Source: an uncultured bacterium
GTDB taxonomy: Bacteria > Bacillota > Clostridia > Oscillospirales > Oscillospiraceae
Assembly (NCBI GenBank): GCA_947176765.1
Contig: CAMWRX010000007.1
Location: 1-61,621, forward strand
DNA length: 61,621 nucleotides
Direction: 5' to 3'
Shown here: piece after piece, positions 41,035 through 48,328 of the stretch
Position numbering within the stretch: the stretch's first letter is position 1
How the letters are laid out: each line of letters opens with the position of its first letter
Made by a program: the position numbers and the translations under genes
The notes under the pieces: generated by a model
The model's database searches: none
Seen by the model: the letters and a program-made list of their open reading frames with translations, nothing else
Told to the model about the DNA's origin: nothing

Positions 41035-41052
41035 CCTCCTTTCCTTCTCTTT

Positions 41053-41853
41053 TTAGTAGCTTTCTATGGTCACGTCCAGCTCTTCCGGCGCGTCGTCCAC
41101 CGTGCTGGTCACGGTGCAGTCCTCCGCCGTCCCCGCCAAGTGAATGCGGTTGGCCTTGCACAGCTCCAGAATGGCCAAAAATGTGGCCACCACCTCGGAG
41201 CGGCTGCGGCTGGTCTTGAACAGCGCCCGGAACCGGGCCACACCGAACTGGATCAGCCTGTCCAAAATAGACCGTGCCTTATCTGCCACCGGGTATGGCT
41301 CCCGGCCCACGATGCCCTCGAACGCCGCTACAGGGGGCGGCAGCTTGTTGTCCGTCCGGGCCAGTACAGAGCGAATGGCGGTAAAGATATCCGCCTTATC
41401 GTGGACATAGGCATACGCTGTCTCCGCCTTCACCGGCTCCGGCTGCTTGGGGAGATAATCCCGGCCAAATTCATACCGGTCTCCCAGCGCCCCGGTGACG
41501 TCCTTGATCTTCACATAGGTCTCCTGGCTCTTGTGCTCCTCCAAGGCGGCCATCAGCTCTTCCATCTCGCTCATGGCCACCTCGTCGTCGATGGACAGCA
41601 GCATCCGGGTCTTGATATAAACGAGATGGGCCGCCATGGTGACGAACTCGCTGGCAACCTCCAGGTTCAGTTCCTCCCGCTGGGCCATCCACGCCAGGTA
41701 CTGATCCAGCAGCTCGGAGATCTGGATGTCGCGTATCTCGATCTTGTTTTTGCTCAGCAGATGAAGGATCAAATCCAGGGGGCCGTCGAAGTCCTCCATG
41801 TCCTCCTGCTTGGCTTTCACCACCTTGTCCAGGTGGTAGATGGGGGCTTCCAT
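41053..41853 (-). CDS. scpA: Segregation and condensation protein A
   Basis: 266 residues. Kleisin subunit of condensin that bridges SMC heads. N-terminal DFDGPLDLILHLLSKNKIEI and the region LEVASEFVTMAAHLVYIKTR are diagnostic; the C-terminal winged helix includes VVATFLAILELCKANRI. The ATG at 41853 follows GGGAGGGGAG; the frame opens six codons earlier. It heads the operon and has a strong promoter just upstream. A parS site 3.5 kb away is where condensin would be loaded by ParB. Confidence 0.95.
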   Translation of the reverse strand: MEAPIYHLDKVVKAKQEDMEDFDGPLDLILHLLSKNKIEIRDIQISELLDQYLAWMAQREELNLEVASEFVTMAAHLVYIKTRMLLSIDDEVAMSEMEELMAALEEHKSQETYVKIKDVTGALGDRYEFGRDYLPKQPEPVKAETAYAYVHDKADIFTAIRSVLARTDNKLPPPVAAFEGIVGREPYPVADKARSILDRLIQFGVARFRALFKTSRSRSEVVATFLAILELCKANRIHLAGTAEDCTVTSTVDDAPEELDVTIESY

Positions 41854-41880
41854 GGCTCCCCTCCCTTCCATAATAGGAAT

Positions 41881-41909
41881 ATTATAGCAAATTTTTCAGA
41901 AAAAAACAA
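41881..41909 (-). promoter_or_regulatory. Promoter of the scpA operon
   Basis: Minus strand TTGTTT (plus 41904-41909) and consensus TATAAT (plus 41881-41886) with a 17-bp spacer, 28 bp before the scpA start. Confidence 0.7.
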
Positions 41910-41925
41910 GTGTGGACTGCTTTCC

Positions 41926-42597
41926 TCACCCGTTCAGCTTCTCCAGCGCGGCCTTGGCCGCCATCTGCTCCGCTTCCTTCTTGGTGCGGCCCGCGCCCAT
42001 GCCGATGACCTTTCCGTCCACCGACGCCTCCATCTCGAAGCTGCGGCAGTGGTCGGGGCCGCTCTCCCGCACCAGGCGGTAGCTCACCGCCGCACCCGGT
42101 GTGCGCTGCACCAGCTCCTGGAGGGCGGTCTTATAGTCCCGGTCGGCGGACTTCTCCCGCTCCTTGTCCAGGATCAGTGCCCGGATGATGGGCCGCACCG
42201 CCTCCATCCCCCCGTCCAGATAGACGGCGGCCAGCATGGCCTCGGTGGCGTCCGCCAAAATGGAGGGCCGCTTGCGGCCGCCCCCGGCGTCCTCCCCCTT
42301 GCCCAGGCGGAGGTAGCGGCCCAGGTTCAGGCTCTTGGCCACCTCGTGCAGGCTGCCCTCACACACCAGGGCCGCACGGGTCCGGGTCAGCTCCCCCTCC
42401 GGCATATCCGGGTGCTTCTGGAACAGGTAGTCCGCCACCACCACGCCCAGCACCGAGTCGCCCAGGAATTCCAGCCGCTCGTTGCTGGTCAGCCCCGCGC
42501 CCCGGTGCTCGTTGGCGTAGGAGCTGTGGGTCATGGCGTGCTCCAGCAGCCCCCGGTCCCGGAAATGATAGCCCAGCTTTTCTTCCAGTTCGTTCAT
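41926..42597 (-). CDS. rnc: Ribonuclease III
   Basis: 223 residues. Endonuclease domain with the signature NERLEFLGDSVLGVV and the second acidic motif ADATEAMLAAVYLDGG, then a double-stranded-RNA-binding domain (DYKTALQELVQRTPG ... TKKEAEQMAAKAALEKL). It processes rRNA precursors and duplex RNA. GGAGG lies 6 nt before the ATG; an in-frame TTG one codon earlier is less likely. It follows acpP, as is common in Firmicutes, although a terminator separates them. Confidence 0.96.
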   Translation of the reverse strand: MNELEEKLGYHFRDRGLLEHAMTHSSYANEHRGAGLTSNERLEFLGDSVLGVVVADYLFQKHPDMPEGELTRTRAALVCEGSLHEVAKSLNLGRYLRLGKGEDAGGGRKRPSILADATEAMLAAVYLDGGMEAVRPIIRALILDKEREKSADRDYKTALQELVQRTPGAAVSYRLVRESGPDHCRSFEMEASVDGKVIGMGAGRTKKEAEQMAAKAALEKLNG

Positions 42598-42615
42598 CAA
42601 TATCCTCCACCACGG

Positions 42616-42643
42616 AAAAAGCCCCGCCTCGGCGGGACTTTTT
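42616..42643 (-). terminator. acpP terminator/attenuator before rnc
   Basis: Minus strand AAAAAGTCCCGCC-GA-GGCGGGGCTTTTT: a GC stem extended by A/T arms with a T-tract. Partial read-through would supply rnc. Confidence 0.85.
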
Positions 42644-42661
42644 CGTCATTCTCAAATGATC

Positions 42662-42895
42662 TTACAGATCCAGATGCTCCTGCATATATTTGTACAGGTC
42701 GCCCACCGTCACGATGGATTCAATGGAATCGCTGTCCATCTCCTCCATGCCGAACTCGTCCTCCAGCGCCATGGACAGATCCATCAGATCCACGGAATCC
42801 GCGCCCAGGTCATCCACAAAGGCGGTGTCGGCGGTGACGGTCTCCGGTTCTACGCCAAATTGCTCGGCGATCAGTTTACACAGTTTTTCAAACAT
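42662..42895 (-). CDS. acpP: Acyl carrier protein
   Basis: 77 residues, acidic. The phosphopantetheine-attachment serine lies in DLGADSVDLMDL, followed by the helix MALEDEFGMEEMDSDSI. It carries growing acyl chains in fatty-acid synthesis. It has a strong promoter and follows plsX, which uses acyl-ACP. Confidence 0.97.
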   Translation of the reverse strand: MFEKLCKLIAEQFGVEPETVTADTAFVDDLGADSVDLMDLSMALEDEFGMEEMDSDSIESIVTVGDLYKYMQEHLDL

Positions 42896-42931
42896 ATCGA
42901 GCAGCTCCTTTATGTTGCTTTCATCAACATC

Positions 42932-42974
42932 ATAATAGGTGCTTTGGCGCTGGCTGTCAATAGTATTTTTGACA
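42932..42974 (-). promoter_or_regulatory. acpP promoter with an inverted TGTCAA repeat
   Basis: Minus strand TTGACA (plus 42955-42960) and TATTAT (plus 42932-42937), 17-bp spacer. A second, inverted copy of the hexamer lies at 42969-42974, giving TGTCAA-N8-TTGACA across the -35; it could be a regulator site. It does not match the FapR consensus. Confidence 0.6.
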
Positions 42975-42988
42975 ATTTTTTTCTGACC

Positions 42989-44038
42989 CTACTCTTTGTT
43001 TCCGTCAGCGGCGGCAGACCGCGCCGGCAGACGCATATGCTCCACGTTCTCCGTGATGTCCTCGATGATGCCGGAGCGGGTGAACTCCATCGCCTGGCGG
43101 ATGGCGTTCTTCATGGCGTAGCCGTCGGACGAGCCGTGGGCCTTGATGACCGGCTTGGAGATACCCAGCAGCGCCGTGCCCCCCACCTCGCCGGAGTCCA
43201 TCAGCTTCTTGAAGCTCTTGATGCCGTCCTTCACCAGCAGGGCGGCGATCTTGCTGCGGAGATTGCGCAGGAACATCTTCTTGACCTCCCGGCCCAGGAA
43301 CAGCCCCGCGCCCTCCATCGTCTTGAGGAAGATATTGCCGGAGTAGCCGTCCGCCACGATCACGTCCACGGCCCCCTCCACCGCCTCACGGGCCTCCACG
43401 TTGCCCACGAAGTTGATGCGGCCCTCGTCCCCCGCCTTTTTCAGCAGGACGTACGCCTCCCGCTGGAGGTCGGTGCCCTTGGATGGCTCCGCGCCGATGT
43501 TCAGCAGGCCCACCTTGGGCTCGGGCCGGCCCAGCGCCCGCTCCGCGTAGTAGCTGCCCATGAAGGCGAACTGGAGCAGGAACTCCGGCGTGCCCTCGGC
43601 GGTGGCCCCGCAGTCCACCAGAACCGCCCCACCGCCCCCGGTGGGCACCACAGGGGCCATGGCGGCGCGGCGGATGCCCTTCACCCGCTTCACCAGCAGA
43701 GTGGCCCCGGACAGCAGCGCCCCGGTGGAGCCGGCGGACACAAAGGCGTCCCCCTCCCCATTCTTGACCATATTCAGCCCCACGGTGAGGGAGGAGTCCT
43801 TTTTCTCCTTGAACGCGGTAGCGGGGTTGTCGCACATCTCCACCACCTGGTCGGCGTGGGTGATGGACAGGCCGTGGGGCAGCTCCGCCACGCCTTCCTG
43901 CTTGAGGGCCTCCAGGATGGTCTCCCCCCGGCCCACCAGCACTACCTCAATCCCATACTCCTTGATCGCCTGCAAAGCCCCCTGTACCGGCGCCACAGGC
44001 GCGTTATCGCCGCCCATGGCGTCCACGATGATCCGCAT
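42989..44038 (-). CDS. plsX: Phosphate acyltransferase PlsX
   Basis: 349 residues. Makes acyl-phosphate from acyl-ACP for phospholipid synthesis. N-terminal MRIIVDAMGGDNAPVAPVQG, then SAGSTGALLSGATLLV and the C-terminal GGTALLGISKPVIKAHGSS are family-typical. It lies 14 bp after trmFO and upstream of acpP. Confidence 0.97.
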   Translation of the reverse strand: MRIIVDAMGGDNAPVAPVQGALQAIKEYGIEVVLVGRGETILEALKQEGVAELPHGLSITHADQVVEMCDNPATAFKEKKDSSLTVGLNMVKNGEGDAFVSAGSTGALLSGATLLVKRVKGIRRAAMAPVVPTGGGGAVLVDCGATAEGTPEFLLQFAFMGSYYAERALGRPEPKVGLLNIGAEPSKGTDLQREAYVLLKKAGDEGRINFVGNVEAREAVEGAVDVIVADGYSGNIFLKTMEGAGLFLGREVKKMFLRNLRSKIAALLVKDGIKSFKKLMDSGEVGGTALLGISKPVIKAHGSSDGYAMKNAIRQAMEFTRSGIIEDITENVEHMRLPARSAAADGNKE

Positions 44039-44052
44039 ATCCGTCGGCCTCC

Positions 44053-45360
44053 TTATAATCTCTCTTTCAGCGCGTCGATGATGCCCAGCGAGCGCCGGGA
44101 CAGCTCCGCGTTTTTATTTCGCTTGCCCTTCACCTTGTGATCCAGGGGCGGCATGATGCCGAAGTTGATGTTCATGGGCTGGAAGTCAACCACGCTCTCA
44201 TTGCTGACATACCGCGCCAGCGCCCCGATGGCCGTCTCCCGGGGGAAATCCGCCGGCTCCTGGCCCAGCAGGCGCCTAGCCAGCTCCACCCCCGCCAGAA
44301 AGCCGGAGGCGGTGGACTCCACGTACCCCTCCACCCCGGTGATCTGCCCCGCAAAGGAGACGCGCTCGTTCCCCCGCACCCGGTAATACCGGTCCAGCAG
44401 CTTGGGCGAGTTCAGATAAGTATTGCGGTGCATCACCCCGTAGCGCACATACTCCGCGTGTTTCAGCGCCGGGATCATGGAGAACACCCGCTTCTGCTCC
44501 CCCCACTTCAAATGGGTCTGGAAGCCCACCAGATTGTACAGCGTACCCTGGGCGTTGTCCCGGCGGAGCTGCACCACGGCGTAGGGCTCCCGCCCCGTTT
44601 TCGGGTCGGGCAGGCCCTTGGGCTTCAAGGGGCCGAAGGACAGCGTCTGCACCCCCCGGCGGGCCATGACCTCCACGGGCATACAGCCCTCGAACACCCG
44701 CTTGTCCTCAAAGCCGTGGACTTCCGCCTCCTCGGCGGCGCACAGCTCCTTCCAGAAGGCCAGGTACTCCTCCTCGCTGAGCGCGCAGTTGATGTAGTCC
44801 GCCGTCCCCTTGTCGTAGCGGGAGGCGAACCAGGCGTGATCCATGTCGACGCTGTCAAAGGTAACGATGGGGGCGGCCGCGTCGAAAAAGTTCAGGTAGC
44901 TGTCCGCCGGGAACAGCCCAGCTATCGCCTGGGACAGCGCGTCCGAGGTCAGCGGCCCGGAGGCCACGATGACCTCCCCGTCGGGGATGGCGGTCATTTC
45001 GCCCTCCACCACCGTGATGTTAGGGTGGTTCCGAATGGCCTCAGTGACGGCGGCGGAGAAGCCCTCCCGATCCACGGCCAGCGCGCCCCCCGCCTCCACC
45101 CGGGTCTGGTCGGCACAGCGCAGGATCAGAGATGAGCACCGGCGCAGCTCCTCCTTGAGCAGGCCCACGGCGTTCTCCAATTGGTCGGAGCGCAGGGAGT
45201 TGGAGCAGACCAGCTCGGCAAAGCCGGAGCTGTGGTGGGCGGGGGTCATTTTGCGGGGCTTCATCTCGCACAGCGTCACGGAGATACCCCGCTGGGCCAG
45301 CTGATACGCGGCCTCGCACCCGGCTAAGCCCGCGCCGATGACGGTCACATTCATCTTCAT
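44053..45360 (-). CDS. trmFO: Methylenetetrahydrofolate-tRNA-(uracil-5)-methyltransferase
   Basis: 435 residues. FAD-dependent enzyme that makes m5U54 in the T-loop of tRNA using methylene-THF. FAD motif VIGAGLAGCEAAYQLAQRG; also TPAHHSSGFAELVCSNSLRS, RRGVQTLSFGPLKPKGL and the C-terminal MNINFGIMPPLDHKVKGKR. GGGAGGGG precedes the ATG. The parS palindrome lies 12 bp upstream of the start codon and thus within its promoter/leader. Confidence 0.97.
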   Translation of the reverse strand: MKMNVTVIGAGLAGCEAAYQLAQRGISVTLCEMKPRKMTPAHHSSGFAELVCSNSLRSDQLENAVGLLKEELRRCSSLILRCADQTRVEAGGALAVDREGFSAAVTEAIRNHPNITVVEGEMTAIPDGEVIVASGPLTSDALSQAIAGLFPADSYLNFFDAAAPIVTFDSVDMDHAWFASRYDKGTADYINCALSEEEYLAFWKELCAAEEAEVHGFEDKRVFEGCMPVEVMARRGVQTLSFGPLKPKGLPDPKTGREPYAVVQLRRDNAQGTLYNLVGFQTHLKWGEQKRVFSMIPALKHAEYVRYGVMHRNTYLNSPKLLDRYYRVRGNERVSFAGQITGVEGYVESTASGFLAGVELARRLLGQEPADFPRETAIGALARYVSNESVVDFQPMNINFGIMPPLDHKVKGKRNKNAELSRRSLGIIDALKERL

Positions 45361-45372
45361 CGTCCCCTCCCG

Positions 45373-45388
45373 TGTTTCACGTGAAACA
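45373..45388. other. parS centromere-like site
   Basis: TGTTTCACGTGAAACA, a perfect 16-bp palindrome identical to the established bacterial parS consensus (TGTTNCACGTGAAACA) bound by ParB/Spo0J. Such sites cluster near the replication origin and load SMC-ScpAB condensin. Noc sites differ (ATTTCCCGGGAAAT), so parS is the better reading. Confidence 0.93.
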
Positions 45389-45398
45389 CCTGTTCTAT

Positions 45399-45608
45399 TT
45401 ATCGTGGGGTATCGGTGCGGCCCACCAGGTAGTCGATGGACACGTCAAAAAAATCGGCCAAGATAATCAAATTCTCCAAAGTCGGTTTCCGTCCACCATT
45501 TTCATAATATTGGTAAACACGAATCTTCAATCCCAGGAAATCGGCCATCTCTTGTTGTGTTTTCCCCTTTTTAAGTCGTTGCTCTTGAATTCGCTCAGAA
45601 AGTTTCAT
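45399..45608 (-). CDS. Small XRE-family repressor
   Basis: 69 residues, a bare helix-turn-helix domain: SERIQEQRLKKGKTQQEMAD, FLGLKIRVYQYYENGGRKPT, LENLIILADFFDVSIDYLVG. I chose the ATG at 45608 because GGGAGA lies 6 nt before it; the frame continues upstream through the operator region. It is divergent from a small gene at 45701, and the shared region holds two CGCAC palindromes within the two promoters, so it very likely represses itself and its neighbour. It ends 10 bp from parS. Confidence 0.88.
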   Translation of the reverse strand: MKLSERIQEQRLKKGKTQQEMADFLGLKIRVYQYYENGGRKPTLENLIILADFFDVSIDYLVGRTDTPR

Positions 45609-45625
45609 AAATTTCTCCCACACTC

Positions 45626-45681
45626 TTGACACGCACCATAGGTGCGAGTATAATAATACGCATCGCACAAATTGTGCGTAA
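45626..45681. promoter_or_regulatory. Divergent promoters with a palindromic operator in each spacer
   Basis: Plus strand: TTGACA (45626-45631), 17 bp, TATAAT (45649-45654), full consensus; its spacer contains CGCACC-ATA-GGTGCG (45632-45646). Minus strand: TTACGC (plus 45676-45681), 17 bp, TATTAT (plus 45653-45658); its spacer contains CGCACAA-A-TTGTGCG (45664-45678). The -10 elements overlap, so the promoters also compete. The palindromes are probable binding sites of the adjacent XRE protein. Confidence 0.75.
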
Positions 45682-45700
45682 TCAAAAGGAGTTGATATTT

Positions 45701-45955
45701 ATGACCGACGCCATGGAAGTCCTGTTCAACTACGCCCAGGAGTGGCTGGAAAAACCTCTGCTGCTGGCAGAACCCGAATACGAAAGCGTCCTGCGCCGCG
45801 TGGACAGCCAAGAGCAACGCCTGCAAGCCTTGCTCAGCGACGAGGGAAAAGAACTCCTTGACCATCTGATCAGCGAGCGGAATTTCCTGCTCTCTTTCCA
45901 TCAACAGGCCATGTTCCGCGCCGGGTTCCAGCTCGCCCTGGAGCTGGGGCGCTGA
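45701..45955 (+). CDS. Small alpha-helical protein of unknown function
   Basis: 84 residues. Predicted all-helical: MEVLFNYAQEWLEKPLLLAE, EYESVLRRVDSQEQRLQALL, ELLDHLISERNFLLSFHQQA and FRAGFQLALELGR. AAAAGGAG lies about 9 nt before the ATG. A full-consensus promoter drives it, and the divergent XRE gene probably represses it. It resembles small helical proteins (DUF6809-like) found beside XRE genes in gut Clostridia, but I am not sure of the family. It ends one base before the topA stop codon on the other strand, with no terminator between. A partner or anti-repressor role is speculation. Confidence 0.75.
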   Translation: MTDAMEVLFNYAQEWLEKPLLLAEPEYESVLRRVDSQEQRLQALLSDEGKELLDHLISERNFLLSFHQQAMFRAGFQLALELGR

Positions 45956-45956
45956 T

Positions 45957-48320
45957 TTACTCCGCCTCTTTCTTGGACGTGGTCTTTTTCGCGGTTGTTT
46001 TCTTCGTGGTGGTGGTCTTGGACGCGGCTTTCTTGGTGGTCGTGGTCTTTTTCGCCGTGGCCGTCTTGGACGCGGCCTTCTTGGCAGTCGCGGCCTTGGC
46101 CGTGGACTTCTTCGCCGCCGCGGTCTTGGCGGGCTTCTTCTCGGCGGCCTGGGCGTCCTCCCCTTCGGCCCCCTCCGTCTTTTTCTTGTATCCGCCCCGC
46201 TTGTCCTCCGGGGTGAAGTTGGAGCAGTCCGGGTTGATGCAGAAGGGCCGCTTGAACCCCCGCCCGGACAGCTTGAACATGGTCCAGCCGCAGACGGGAC
46301 AGTTGTCCTTCACCGGCACGTCCCAGGTCATGAACTCGCAGCGCTTGGCCTCCACCTTGCTGTTCAAATGCTCACAGCAGTAATAGGTGTACTGCTTGTT
46401 GGTCTTTTTGCTCACGCCGGTGCGCTTCACCAGACGGCCCCCGCACTTGGGGCATTTCCCCGGCATCTCCACCACCAGCGGCTTGGTAAAGGTACACTCC
46501 GGCCAGCCGGGGCACGCCAAAAACCGCCCGAACCGCCCGGATTTCACCACCATCTGCCGGCCGCACAGGTCGCAGACCTCCTCGGACACCTCGTCGGGCA
46601 CCTTGATGCGCTCGCCGTCCAGGTCGCTCTCCGCCTTTTTCAGCTCCGCGTCAAAGCCAGTGTAGAACTCGCCCAGCACCTGCTTCCACGCCGCCTCGCC
46701 AGCCTCCACCTTGTCCAGACGGCTCTCCATCTGGGCGGTGAAGTCGGTGTCCACGATGTCGGGGAATTTGTCCTTCATCAGCCCCGTGACCACCTCGCCC
46801 AGCGGCGTGGGACGGAGGTATTTACCCTCCTTCACCACATACTCCCGGTCTGTGATGGTGGAGATGGTTGGTGCGTAGGTGGACGGACGGCCCACGCCCT
46901 TCTCCTCCAGCGCCTTGATGAGCGCGGCCTCAGTGAACCGGGCCGGAGGCTGGGTGAAATGCTGGGCGGGAGCCAGACCGTTGAGCTTCAGCGCCTCCCC
47001 CTCCTTCAGATCGGGCAGCGGGGACTGGGGGGCCTCCTCGTCCTCGTCCCGGCTCTCCTCGTAAACCGCTGTAAAGCCGCTGAACTTCACAGAGGAATGG
47101 GTGGCCCGGAAGCGGTAGCCCGCGGATTCGGTTTCAATGGTCACGCTGTCGTACACCGCCCCCGCCATCTGGCAGGCCAGGAAACGGCTCCAGATCAGCT
47201 TGTACAGGCGGTACTGGTCGGCGGTGAGGCTCTTTTTCAGATCCTCCGGGGTCAGGTTCACATCGGAGGGCCGGATGGCCTCGTGGGCGTCCTGGGCGTT
47301 GCCCTTTGACTTGAACTGCCGGGTCTTTTCCGGATAGTACTGCTTGCCGTAGCGGCTCTGGATGAAGGTCTTGGCCGCCGCCAGCGCCTCCTCGGACAGG
47401 CGCAGGGAGTCGGTACGCATATAGGTGATGAGGCCCACGGTGCCCACGCCCTCGATGTCGATGCCCTCGTAAAGCTGCTGGGCGATGGACATGGTACGCC
47501 GGGGGATCATGTTCAGCTTGCGGGACGCCTCCTGCTGGAGGGTGGACGTGGTGAACGGAGGGGCGGGACTGCGGTGCTTCTCCTGCCGCTTTACGCTGGT
47601 CACTGTGAAGGGGGCATCCTTCACAGCGTCCACAATGCCATTGACCTGCTCCTCGCTGGTCAGCTCCATCCGCTTCTCTTTTCCGTAGAAATCCGCCTTG
47701 AAGCCGCCCAGGTTGGGGGCGACGCGGGACAGGTCGGCGGTGATGGACCAGTACTCCTGTGGGGTGAAGGCGCGGATCTCCTCCTCCCGCTCCACCGCCA
47801 GCCGGGTGGCCACGGACTGCACCCGTCCGGCGGACAGACCCCGGCGGATCTTCTTCCACAGCAGGGGCGAGAGCTGGTAGCCCACGATGCGGTCCAGCAC
47901 CCGCCGGGCCTGCTGGGCGTCCACCAGATCCTGGTCGATGTCCCTGGGATTGGCGATGGACTCCTTGACCACCTTCTGGGTGATCTCGTTGAAGGTGACC
48001 CGGCAGGTCTTTTCCTTGGGCACCCCCAGCACGTTCTGGAGATGCCAGGAGATGGCCTCTCCCTCCCGGTCAGGGTCGGTGGCCAGATAGACCTTGTCGC
48101 TGGCCTTGGCGGATTTGCGCAGGTCGCGGATGACGTCCGCCTTGTCCTTGATGTTCTCATAGTCCGGCTCAAAGGTGGACGTGTCCACCCCAAGCTTGCT
48201 CTTGGGCAGGTCACGGATGTGACCCATGGACGCCTTCACCTCAAAGCCGGGGCCCAGATACTTTCCAATGGTTTTCGCCTTCGCCGGCGACTCCACAATG
48301 ACCAAATTCGTCTTTGCCAT
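45957..48320 (-). CDS. topA: DNA topoisomerase I with a lysine-rich C-terminal tail
   Basis: 787 residues. Toprim domain (LVIVESPAKAKTIGKYLG; DPDREGEAISWHLQ), catalytic tyrosine in GLITYMRTDSLRLS, then three C4 zinc ribbons (CDLCGRQMVV...; CPKCGGRLVK...; CPVCGWTMFK...). The last ~60 residues are a low-complexity tail of Lys/Ala/Thr repeats (AAKKSTAKAATAKKAAS...), like histone H1 tails, likely to bind DNA non-specifically. It relaxes negative supercoils. It follows dprA by 8 bp and belongs to the greA-lysS-led leftward block. Confidence 0.97.
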   Translation of the reverse strand: MAKTNLVIVESPAKAKTIGKYLGPGFEVKASMGHIRDLPKSKLGVDTSTFEPDYENIKDKADVIRDLRKSAKASDKVYLATDPDREGEAISWHLQNVLGVPKEKTCRVTFNEITQKVVKESIANPRDIDQDLVDAQQARRVLDRIVGYQLSPLLWKKIRRGLSAGRVQSVATRLAVEREEEIRAFTPQEYWSITADLSRVAPNLGGFKADFYGKEKRMELTSEEQVNGIVDAVKDAPFTVTSVKRQEKHRSPAPPFTTSTLQQEASRKLNMIPRRTMSIAQQLYEGIDIEGVGTVGLITYMRTDSLRLSEEALAAAKTFIQSRYGKQYYPEKTRQFKSKGNAQDAHEAIRPSDVNLTPEDLKKSLTADQYRLYKLIWSRFLACQMAGAVYDSVTIETESAGYRFRATHSSVKFSGFTAVYEESRDEDEEAPQSPLPDLKEGEALKLNGLAPAQHFTQPPARFTEAALIKALEEKGVGRPSTYAPTISTITDREYVVKEGKYLRPTPLGEVVTGLMKDKFPDIVDTDFTAQMESRLDKVEAGEAAWKQVLGEFYTGFDAELKKAESDLDGERIKVPDEVSEEVCDLCGRQMVVKSGRFGRFLACPGWPECTFTKPLVVEMPGKCPKCGGRLVKRTGVSKKTNKQYTYYCCEHLNSKVEAKRCEFMTWDVPVKDNCPVCGWTMFKLSGRGFKRPFCINPDCSNFTPEDKRGGYKKKTEGAEGEDAQAAEKKPAKTAAAKKSTAKAATAKKAASKTATAKKTTTTKKAASKTTTTKKTTAKKTTSKKEAE

Positions 48321-48328
48321 GCTCTCAA

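Noticed and set aside
45970-46140. Dense direct repeats at the end of topA that could be read as a tandem-repeat locus
   Set aside because: They are in frame and encode the Lys/Ala/Thr tail of TopA, so they are explained by the protein.
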